From Casuarina equisetifolia (taxonomy: Eukaryota; Streptophyta; Magnoliopsida; Fagales; Casuarinaceae), in assembly GCA_028551475.1 (NCBI GenBank), contig CM052362.1, positions 18,024,021-18,088,020 of the forward strand: a stretch of 64,000 bases of DNA. The letters run 5' to 3'. The notes beneath the pieces were generated by a model that was not told where the DNA came from, searched no databases, and saw only the letters and a program-made list of their open reading frames with translations. Below, piece after piece: positions 12,649 through 22,620 of this stretch; position 1 is the stretch's first letter; every line of letters starts with the position of its first letter. The position numbers and the translations under genes are program-made.

Positions 12649-14491
12649 CTAATTGTTGGCCTGTCTCAGCATCCGCAAAATGGTGAGGAAGAGGTTCAGA
12701 ACGTCCAGATACAGAGTAACGGAGGCCCATATGTACTCATCATAAGTGAAGCGCTTGATGAGGTTGTCAGTGTCATACACAATGTAGCCCGAGAAAATTA
12801 TTGCCCCCATTGCACCATAAATAGCAGCAGATGTTGAGCCAAACGGGAAGAACATCTGCATAACACAGTATTCAACAAGTCATACCAATATTGCGGATGG
12901 ATGTGCATGTATAAGATTGAAATATGTTCAGATTGAACTAATTAACTTGAAAGCAGACATCTGACCTGCATAAAACCAGTTAGGATAAGGACAAAGAGGC
13001 TGGTGAACAAGATTGGTCCAAGGTAGCTGAAGTCCTTCCCCTTCTTAGAAGCCCAGAAGGTGTACGCAGTTAAGGCGGAAACCACAGCAGAGGTTAAAAT
13101 TAATGCTTCAAGCACAAGTGTTCCTGCATGTATCATCCAATGCAAAAGAATCATCAGATCATAATCCTGAGAGACCCTATTTTGTTGTAGAATTCCCAGC
13201 ACCAGACCAAATTGAAGGAAAATATAGGCTTACCATCCGTGTTAGCACAGCTTACACCAACTGTGAGGCTCAGCGACAAGGTGAAAAGCCCAAGGAAGAC
13301 AAGATTCACCGGGTGCTTTTGTTGATACACATACAAAGGCCATAACACTGCAGAGACTTGGGTTGGTTAGAAAAATGAAACTAGCACATCATAACGAAGA
13401 TAAGATGCAACTGAGTCTCCCAGGCTGCGAATTTGACAAAGGATAGTCCATCTAATTTGAGTTAAACCTTGCATAAACTAAGCCATTTCAAGCAATCTAC
13501 AATCTAGCTGAGAGTATCATCTGCCTCGGGTATGCATCAATGTGGAAAATACTGGTTCTGTTTTCATTGAAAAAGCTACAGATGCACCCAGTGCGTCCCA
13601 AAATCTCGGGAACATCCTTGAGCCAGTACCAATACGGGCCAAAGAACACGGGTTTTGGGGAGCTCCAGATAAACTTGTGTCCAATACCAATCGATGCATT
13701 GTAGTTAAACCAAGCTAATTTAGGCTCGAACTCTTCCTGATAAGAATCACTTTAGCAAAAACAAATCTCTCCCTTCGCTAGACAATTACACTGCACAGGT
13801 TTTTGTTAACTACGCATCGAAATAGCCCCGTCCCCACAACAGAATAAAAATAAAAATAAAAAAGGTTTCGGAAATCCTTTTGATACTAATCTCAATTGAG
13901 TTGCGAGAAATTACAATGGCCTCAACCTTGGTTTTTCCAAATCACTTCAAGGACGAGTATCGAAACATTTTGAAACCCAAAATATAGCAAATAAATATAC
14001 ATCAAACAGAGCCCAAGCAAAACCCTTTCATAAGCCCTCTTTCTGAAAATGGAAGCAATGAAGAATCACCCACCACACATACGAACATGCGTAGTAGCGA
14101 AATTCTAAATCACCAGGAAAAAAGAATCATAACTCACGAAATACACAGATCATAAAGCGATACATACAGACAAATAAAATTGTTAATGAAAAAGCGAAGC
14201 CAGAGAGCGGATCTGGAAGGGTTACGTACAGAGAAGGGGAAGGAACATGAGGAAGAGCAAAAGCCCAGAATTGCCTCTGAGGAGATCGTTGACCGGCGTG
14301 TAGAGGACGGTGACGAAGGAGACGAGGGTGGTGAGGAGGAGCTGGGTGGCTAGGATCCCGTAGACCTTGCGGATAAAACCCCATCGGAGCTGGTTCTCGC
14401 CGTAGCTGAGACCCGGGTACAGGGTCTCTCCCGACTCTAGGTCTACCTCAGCTCCACCCTTGGTGCTCACACCCGCGTATTCGTTGAACAT
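12649..14491 (-). CDS. LFG: LIFEGUARD / BAX inhibitor-1-like multi-pass membrane protein
   Basis: Plant TMBIM-family protein (LIFEGUARD), a seven-helix membrane protein linked to calcium handling and suppression of cell death, usually in ER, tonoplast or Golgi membranes. Four exons: 14491-14230, 13347-13234, 13123-12966 and 12855-12649, all GT-AG, 246 residues, matching the family (about 239-250). The N-terminus is cytosolic and acidic (DLESGETLYPGL), then ENQLRWGFIRKVYGILATQL begins helix 1. Later blocks are VYQQKHPVN, ILTSAVVSALTAYTFWASKK and the diagnostic GYIVYDTDNLIKRFTYDEYI, whose acidic residues correspond to the BI-1 pore sensor. The ATG at 14491 is the first in its frame. The gene lies between two sequence blocks that occur fused elsewhere in the window. 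Subgroup number (LFG1-5) not assignable. Confidence 0.95.
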
Positions 14492-14633
14492 CTTCTCCTC
14501 TTTTCTTCTCTCTGCGTCACTCAAAATTGGCAGACCGATTCCTATCTTATTTGCTGCCTTTCGAATCTCGACTTTTAGCAAGCAGTTTCGTCGATGGAGT
14601 TTTCGGAAGTTGTTGGAAATTACCAAATTGATC

Positions 14634-14845
14634 GGGATTTTTTGGACCTTTCATTGCTTCTGTTAGGTTAGCATTTTTATATCTTACTAATCTTTTCATT
14701 TTTAAATGATATACATAATATAATAAAATCATAGTAACTTACTTCAAGATTAATAATAAAAATAAGGGGATTCTCTACCAAATTCTAACTAACAATTTCA
14801 CCGATTATTGGTTTGAATATTCTCTCCCTCTCTAAGTGTGTGCTT

Positions 14846-14880
<35 letters not shown>

Positions 14881-15478
14881 AATAAACTACAAATTAATAT
14901 ATTTTTAATCTTAAGATTACTTTTATTTTATTGGTAAGATAGACATAAGACTCCTAAAGTGAGGTGTTCTAGCATTATCAAATTTTGAATTTTTATTGGT
15001 TTGATGGTCATTTAGCACCAACTTTTAGTCTCTGCGTTTTTCATTCTTCAAATTAATATATGTTTAATTTGAAGATTATTTTTATTTTATGAATAAGATA
15101 GACATAAGACTCCTAAAGTGAGGTGTTTTGGCATTATCAAATTTTGACTTTTTATTGGTTTGATGATCATTTATCACCAACTTTTAGTCTATACATTATT
15201 TTGGTCTTATAAATGGTGGTTTAATGGTCAAATAAGTTTGAGACTTAAACTCTTCCTGAATTCGGGGTTTATTTTATTAATTTGATGATCAAATAAGTTT
15301 TTGGATTCATTTATTATTTTTTTATTGAACAAGAGTTGCGTGTTGCCTTTTATTTAGGAGTTTGTTACAAATAGAAATTGGTACTAAGAGTTTCAAGAAA
15401 AATATATTATTATTGGAGAAATCACTACATAAATCCTCCTCTTTGTTATGCACACAACGTTCACATATTTGTTTTGTT
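14634..15478 (+). repeat. Block B: upstream flank of LIFEGUARD gene, repeated at 27713-28250
   Basis: Begins GGGATTTTTTGGACCTTTCA, 143 bases upstream of the LIFEGUARD ATG. The same order of sequence recurs at 27713-28250: TAATAAAATCATAGTAA, CTTCAAGATTAATAATAA, then the GACATAAGACTCCTAAAG motif and finally CACACAACGTTCACATATTTG. Inside it a ~158-bp unit is tandemly duplicated (about 14893-15050 and 15051-15210). It also holds (AT)14 at 14849-14876. No coding signal. Confidence 0.8.
14849..14876. repeat. (AT)14 microsatellite
   Basis: Uninterrupted AT dinucleotides within repeat block B, upstream of the LIFEGUARD gene. Confidence 0.95.
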
Positions 15479-16149
15479 GGGTCTAAAATCTAAAAAGTTT
15501 TTCTATTGGGTTGTATTTTATGGTTTTTAATAGATTTTTTTTTCAAAATCCAGAATTTGTTTTTTAGTTTTAAAAAAAAAAAGCCTTTTCTTGCTACTAA
15601 GACGGCCCAAATAAGGAATTCTAGAAATAAAAAATTCTCTTTGCATACTAAGTATTATAACTGTCAATTTGATATCAAACCTTAATTTCCAAGCATTTGG
15701 CTTTCACTTTGCATCTAGAAAGATAATGATAGAAAGGATGGTCTAAAAGATACAAAAAAGGAGTGTGATGATCAGCTCTAGAGGGTAATCCCTAATAACT
15801 CATGTTTTTAAATGAAATAGAAGAGAAATTAAAGATTAATATTTTAGTTTATTTATGATTAATATTCTATAACTAAAAAGTGAAATGAAAGCATCTAGTG
15901 CTTGTTTAGGGGAGGCAAAACAATGATGGGTGGCTAGCAATGTTTAGGGTCACAACTATTTCCCATTGATTGGCAATAAAAGAAACTGAGACAAGTGTAG
16001 ATGCCATACTAGATATTTGTCCGGCGACTATTTCCTTTCGTTAGGTCCTTTTTTTCATTAACACCATCGCATTAGTATTGAACCTGATGATTCATCATGT
16101 GGATCAATGTTTTGGCGGTGTTGTTGGTGGTGATGACATAAAAGTTGAT
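15479..16149. other. Gene-free AT-rich stretch
   Basis: No coding signal, terminal repeats or RNA gene recognised. Contains a pure A run near 15571-15581. Confidence 0.4.
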
Positions 16150-18430
16150 TCATTGTTATCTTGATATTAACATGGTCTCAAATGATAACATGGCGGGTTT
16201 AAACAGGGCAAGTTCATTTGATATAGCACACATGAAATAATAGCATGTAAATGTTCCAGATTATTGCTTGGTTTTTTATATTATAATATGTTTTTAAAGC
16301 TACATGAATGGACTCCATTGTCCATTGATCCAAATGGAAACATTTGATAAATCCCAAAGTCTTAATCATAATCTTGAACTGAAAGGATGAATTGTATTTT
16401 GGACTGTGAATAAAAGTGAGCAAGAGATCGGCCAAGCCCATAGATGAACTCCTTATGTTGAACTTGATATTGGAACTTTAGGCATAAGAAATGCTTTGGG
16501 AGTAGATCCATTAAAGATCCATGTACTTCTTCAGACAAAAATTAAGTGATATTGAACCATTTGCAAATAAAATTTTATAACAATGCATATGAGACCACTT
16601 GTAAAAAGAATATAAGCGGTGCAATTTTAATTAATTTCATCATGTTACAAATTACACATGCATAATCACCAAAAGGAAGTTCAAAGCCAAAACATAAACT
16701 TATTTATACACCATTGTGTCTCAACTATCTTCTTGCTATGCAATTGTTAACCTAAAAAGACATTAGATGCGCTTAATAAGCTCAATAAATTCTAAACTTC
16801 TTTGGCTAAACTTAAAGGCAATTCATTTTGTCATTATTTAATGATGCTTTCATTTTGTTTTTTGAACATCTATTTTTATAAGTCAAAATGAGTAATCAAG
16901 AACAATGATCTCTAAGTAAACATAATCTTTGCATCAAAATGTTTCAAGATCATCCAAAATTTTATTACCAATGGTCAGCTAAAGGAGTTACTCAAAACTT
17001 TTTAGGTGAAAGGAAAATCTCAAGGGCAATGAGAAGAGAAAAAGTAGGAAATGTAATAATGCTACCTCTCATTTGCAACCTTTTTTTTTTTACAGTTTTC
17101 TTGTAAAATATTGATCTATACAAAAGAAAAGGTGAAGAAAAAAATGGGAAAGAGTTATCTCTAAGATATCTTATTAAATTCCCTTTTTTATTCGTTCTTT
17201 TTCCAAAACATCCACAAAATTTTATCCTTTAACATTTGAAATCATTTAATTTAATTAACATAGCAAATGAAAATCTTTTTTAAACTTGGATGTTGACTCA
17301 TTACTTCTTAATGCTGATGTGGTCTCAAATGATAACGTGATAGGTCCAAATGGGATAAGTTCATATGATATAGCACATATAAAATAATAACATAAAAATG
17401 TTTTGGATTATTGCTTGGTTTCTTATATTATAATATTTTTTCAAAACTACCTGAATGGACTCCATTGTCCATTTAGTTCAAAAAACAAGTCTTAAGATAT
17501 AAAAAGCCAAAAACTACTTTGACATGGGAGACAATGTTTTCTTATCTCATGGGTCCGTCATTGATCCAAATGGAAACATTTGATAAATCCTAAAGTCTCA
17601 ATCATAATCTTAAATTGAAAAGATGAACTTTATTTTGGACTGTGAATAAGAGTGAACAAGAGATCGACTAAGCCCATAGATGAATTCTTTATGTTGGATT
17701 TAATATTGAAACTTTAAGGATAAGAAATGCTTTGGTAGATCCACTAAAGATCCATATACTTCTTCAAGAAAAAAGCAAGCCATCTTGAACCACTTGTAAA
17801 CAAACTTCTATAACAATGCGTATGAGACTACTTGCAAAGAGAATATAAAAGAGAATATAAGCGATGCAATTTTAATTAGTTTCACCATGTTACGAATTAC
17901 ACACACATAATCACAAAAAGGAAGTCCAAAGCCAAAACATCAAACTTGTTTATACACCATTGTGTCTCAACTAACTTCTTGCCTTGTAATTGTCAACTCA
18001 AATAAACTTTTTTTTGACTAAAATTGAAGGAAATGCATTTTGTAACTACTCAGTGATGCTTTCATTTTGTTTTTTGAACATTTATTTCTATAAGTCAAAA
18101 TGAGTAATCAAGAACAAGGATCTCTAAGTAAATGTAATCTTTGCATCAAAATGTTTTAAGATTATCTAAATTTTTATTACCAATGGTCAGCTAAAGGAGT
18201 TACTCAAAACTTTTTAGGTGAAAAGGAAATCTTAAGGATGGTGAGAGGAGAAAAAGCAAGGAATGTAGTAATGCTACCTCTCATTTGCAACCTTTTTTGA
18301 CAATTTTCTTATAAAATGTTAATTTATACAAAATAAAAGGTGAAGAAAAAAATGGGGAGTTATCTCTAAGATATGTTATTACCTTCCTTCCTTTATTTGT
18401 TCTTTTTCTGAAGCATCCACACACTTTTAT
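16150..18430 (+). repeat. Two tandem copies of a ~1.1-1.2-kb non-coding unit
   Basis: Copy 1 is about 16150-17240 and copy 2 about 17300-18430, head to tail. Matching landmarks in order are GATTATTGCTTGGTTT (16239/17402), CCAAATGGAAACATTTGATA (16329/17566), the TGAGTAATCAAGAACAA segment (16888/18101) and GCTAAAGGAGTTACTCAAAA (16978/18189). Copy 2 contains about 84 bases (near 17473-17556) absent from copy 1 at the point CATTGTCCATT. Neither copy has a credible reading frame or recognisable transposon ends. Confidence 0.85.
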
Positions 18431-20940
18431 CCTTCTAATTCAAACTTAAGACATAAGGTGTAGCTTTGAAATCAATTATAATGAATCCAACTACTTTACA
18501 AAAAAGGTATAACTTGTTAAAAATGCTCTTGTATACTATCACCCATTAAACCCCAAGTATGTTTCAAGCCTCAGCACTCAAACCCATAACAACACCTTTG
18601 ACAATTATATCTTTGTATTAGATCAATTACTCTTACTACCTTTATTTCTTTAATAATTAAACTCTAAGTGTGATTAGAAACACTTCCATAAGGATAATGT
18701 CAGCATCACCTCTTTCCTCGTCTCAAAACATCAATCTTTTTTATACTTCCATATGACAACTTCTTTTGTAAACTTGTATGTGCCGAGCATCTTCTAAACC
18801 ACAAGGTTTAGATGTCAACGCCTTAGTTGCTATTTTGAAAGGAAGGAATCTAGAGGTATTTGTAGAATCAACATTAATTGGTGTGCTTAGAGTGTGAGAT
18901 TTGTTTCCATCAAGCCTTTAGCTTCGTTTGACTTCGAGACAAAGGTCATCAAGAAGGAAAAGGTCAGGCTCAAGGGCCCCAAGTTATTTGATTTTGATCC
19001 CTGACTTTCTATCCTTTTGTGTTGGTTTTCATTGGCTATAGCATAATATTTTTGTTAAATGCAATATGTTGTGAAATGAGGGAGGGATTTATTTCCTTTG
19101 CTTTCAGAAGCATTCAAGGGGATTAAATAGATTGATATTATTGGATGGAATTTACAGGTAGATAGGTTGCTTTTAGTCTTATTTTTAAATTAAGCAAGTA
19201 ATTAATTGGTTAAATTTGTTCAAATTGTATTCAGTAGTTACAATTTTGAATAAGGAATATGAATTTTTATACCTAGCATTAATGTATTACATTTAGAACA
19301 AAGAATGTATCTTAAAGTTTTTATTTGTATGTTTACATTTAAAGCAAGCACTAATCAATCATTTTAATTTTGTTAGAGTTGTTTTATTGATTCATTGTTT
19401 TGGATGCAATATCTACTTATGCTGATAATAAGGCATTATATTGTTGTTTTATGTAAGTTTATTAAATGATAACATAGAATATATTCACTTGTGTCTAATT
19501 AATTAATTCTTAATTTTTAGTTCTTTAATATTCTTACCAAATAGTGGTTTAGATATCACTGTGTATGGTTAACAAAACTAAATTTCTCATTTCTTATGTT
19601 TAGGCATCCCTTGAAGCTTGAAAGTAAAAAAATTCTCTTGCTAAAATGAATTTTGATATTATGGTTAAGGAAATTATTACCCTTTCTATTAGTTTCTTTT
19701 AGAATAAATTATTTAATTTTTTTCTATCTAATAATTTTTAATTTAGTTTATTCTTACTTTTTTAGTATGGATTTTCTTTTTCTATTGGTGACCGAGCTAC
19801 AATACCTTTGCAATGGGGGAATTTATTTGTGTCATGAATATTAATTTATGTTATGCATGTTGTTGGTGACCAAGTTATAAAACCTTTGCAATGGGAGAAT
19901 TTTTATGTTATTCATTCTTATTTGCAAGATAATGAAACTACTAAAATAGAAATGCTTGTAATAAGAAAAGATTTTGCCTCTTAGGGAGAATTATTATGAT
20001 TCACAATATTTGTCAAATAAAGAAACAAGTGTCTCAAAAATTGATTACTTTAGTTTTTACCTAAAGTATGATATTTTTTGTCATCTTTAATTCATTCAGG
20101 TGACTCATTATTTTACCAAGTAATGATGCTTTGTTCACCTATGAAGTTAAGGTTCAACATTCAATTATCCAATCATAAACACATAATAAGCAATAAATTA
20201 GCTACCTTAGAGTAGCACTTACGCATAATGTTAGAAAATTTATTATATTTTGAAGCTATTGATGCATTGCAAGACCATAACTAAAAGGAGAATTAACTAG
20301 GATTCACAAAGCTTAAGTAAGAAATCTAGCTCTTCCATAACCAAAGAATCTATTTACATGACTTGTTTTCATTTTATTGCTTAAGACACCATTCTGCCAC
20401 AACCATACATGTTACTTAAGTTAATGTATTGAATTACTTACAAACTAGGATATGCATATAAAAGAATAATAAAAAAGGTTGGACTCGTTCAAGCCTAGCA
20501 ACGTAATTCTTCTTACTTCATTAAATTCAACACATGTGCAAAAATTCTCAAACTTCACATCCAATTCTCACAATTTCTATTTATTGATAATATAAAAACA
20601 TCATTAACTTATAAACCACAACTTAAATATTATCCACAAAGAAATACTAACATAATCTTCTTGGCTCTTAATAGTAACCTTAGAAGCATTTCAAGATGAA
20701 CATTAATCTTGGCTTTTTGTTGCTTCTATGCATAGTAATGACTCCTTAAGGCAATAACTTCATTGGAGCCTCAGTAAGCTCTAACCTCACTATGTCCAAA
20801 ACCAAAGATAAAGATGAAGTAGACCCAACAGTTGCCATTAAGGAATTCACCTAAAATTCATCCTTCAGCTTATGAAAACCAAAGTTTTATGGTGTCTAAC
20901 CTCCAAGCAAAGGGCTCCATTACTAGTAAAGTGATAAAGG
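18431..20940. other. Gene-free AT-rich stretch
   Basis: Apart from the exon-like fragment near 18.9 kb and a short tandem duplication of about 78 bases (19784 and 19862, both starting TTGGTGACC and containing CCTTTGCAATGGG), no genes or transposon ends were recognised. Confidence 0.45.
18880..18994 (+). pseudogene. Exon-like orphan fragment
   Basis: After an acceptor-like TGTGCTTAG the sequence reads open to a TGA at 18992-18994. The translation is Lys-rich and codon-like, including KPLASFDFETKVIKKEK and LKGPKLFDFDP. Nothing upstream joins it convincingly and I do not recognise the protein. It may be a captured or relic last exon in this repeat-rich block, or chance. Confidence 0.25.
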
Positions 20941-20941
20941 G

Positions 20942-21112
20942 TGTGATATAGAGAAAAACCAATAAGTATATGGGAATGAACATGTATTACACGGCAATGA
21001 ACTATATGATGAGAAGCTCAATCATATAGGTTCAATTCCTAATCTATGTAAATAATAAATACAAAATATTATGATAATATTTACAAATAATATTTCTTTT
21101 TATACACCAACA
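20942..21112 (-). mobile_element. Putative LTR remnant of decayed copia element
   Basis: The right boundary is set by a polypurine-like tract read on the minus strand (AAGGGGAG, 21120-21113) followed by TGTTGGTGTATAAAAAG. The left boundary at TGTGATATAG is a guess from the TG...CA rule. At ~170 bases it is short for an LTR. No matching 5' LTR was found to the right. Confidence 0.45.
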
Positions 21113-22620
21113 CTCCCCTTAAGTCAAAAAATTATATAAATCAAATACTTTAAGCTTAAAAAGAAAGTATCAATGTTATTTGTTAGATAATGCTTTTGTC
21201 AAAAGATTGGCCAATTGCTACTTGGTAAAGATATGACATGTCATGTCTCCCTCACAAAGTGACATTCCACCTCAATATACTTTATGTGTTCATGAAAAAT
21301 TAGGTTTTGATGTGATGGAGTAATTAGTAGACTAATGATCTACACTATCTCATATGCGGTAACTTACATAGCTTAATATTTTGTCTCTACTAATGAGTGT
21401 GATATAGTTAGTTGTTTCTTATAATTCATAGCTATTAGAGAATTTTCAAGCATAATGAAGAATTTAATAATGGATCTCCTTATCATGGGACATATGCTAT
21501 AATTTGAGTTGCAAAAGGCTCTTAATTTAAATTGCGATGTGGAATGGAACATGAAACTAAGACTTAGGCAAGTCTTCATATATCTAATCACCTCCATTAT
21601 TGCATCTATGTGTAATTGTTTTATTCCATGCATGAATTGATTAAGGAGTTAAATTAAAAAACTGATGTCAATCTTGGTAAGTGTCAAGTGGATCAATATG
21701 TTGACTAGCCTTTAATAAACAAAAAGGTCTTCAAATGGTAGATAATCTATATTCTCTAAAGACCTTACATCATACTCTACATTGGTGAATCTTTTGTTCT
21801 ACTTTATGGAAATGATTGTTGGCTTTGAACCAACTAAACTAGCTTTGAATATCAATTTCAATGTATATTTACATTAATTCAATAAGATTTTTTTTTTTAT
21901 ACTCACACACATGGGGAGGAGGAGGAGGGTTCAAACCCTTGACTAGGTGGACTGTCAGTCAAGGGTCTAACCCAGTTACCACTGGACCAAGGGAGTCCTT
22001 TTCTTTATTCAATAAGATCTCTTATGGAAAACAAGCAATCTTGAAACCTTAAAAAAAAATAGATTGGCCAAGATTTTTCATGAAGAAAATAATATGAAAA
22101 TATTTCTTGAGGTTTAAGATGGTAGCTTAACTATTTCATATAATTAATATGTCATTAGCATAAATAAGTAAGGCAATAAATGAGTTACTTCTTCTCTTGG
22201 TGAAAAGGAGTAATCATAATAAGATTGAACGAAGCCAAGTACAATTATCACTTTGATAAATTTTTCATTCCATTGATGAGATGCTTGTTTCAACCTATAA
22301 ATGGATTTACATAATCAACATACAAGACACTCTCCATAATTGTAAAATCTTGATGAAAGTTCCATATAAACCTCCTTAAAGAGATTATCATGAAGAAAAG
22401 TATTTTAGACATTCATTTGATACAGTGGTCAATCATAAATAGTAACAATAACGATTATGAGGCAAACAGTGGTATATGTCATTGTAAGGGAAAAAGTGTT
22501 CTAATAATCAATGCCCTTATGTTGATTAAAACCCTTGGCAATCAATCATACTTTGTATTGCTTAATAGAATAATTGGCATTATGCTTCACCTTGTATACC
22601 TATTTAAATTTGATAGGAAG
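21113..22620 (-). pseudogene. Decayed Ty1/copia polyprotein (RT and RNase H remnants)
   Basis: Reading leftwards on the minus strand, the order is that of copia pol. Around 22570-22430: KWVYKVK-like, then KGFNQHKGIDY-like segments. At 22400-22110: reverse transcriptase relics matching FLHxxLxxEVYMEL and YRLKQASHQW. At 21633-21373: RNase H relics CNSNYSICPMIRRSI and KKQLTISHSLVETKY. At 21300-21180: EHIKYIEVECHFVRE and a LADxFTKAL-like end. Stops and frameshifts are frequent, so this is dead. A SINE is inserted at 21889-22006 and the element is cut on its 5' side by the tandem array that starts at 22601. Confidence 0.8.
21877..22018 (-). mobile_element. tRNA-derived SINE with 12-bp target-site duplication
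   Basis: A ~118-base insert (21889-22006) is flanked on both sides by ATTCAATAAGAT (21877-21888 and 22007-22018). On the minus strand it starts near GGACTCCCTTGGTCCAGTGG, has an A-box-like TGGTCCAGTGGT and a B-box-like GGTTTGAACCC, and ends in an A-rich tail (poly-T on plus, 21888-21898). These are hallmarks of a Pol III SINE. It lies inside the copia relic and is therefore younger than it. Confidence 0.85.

Noticed and set aside
14492-14626. Upstream extension of the LIFEGUARD frame
   Set aside because: No ATG in the extension; the first ATG at 14491 gives the family length of 246 residues.
21900-22000. Functional tRNA gene at the GGTTCAAACCC motif
   Set aside because: Box motifs are present, but no cloverleaf acceptor stem was apparent and the poly-A tail plus target duplication identify a SINE.
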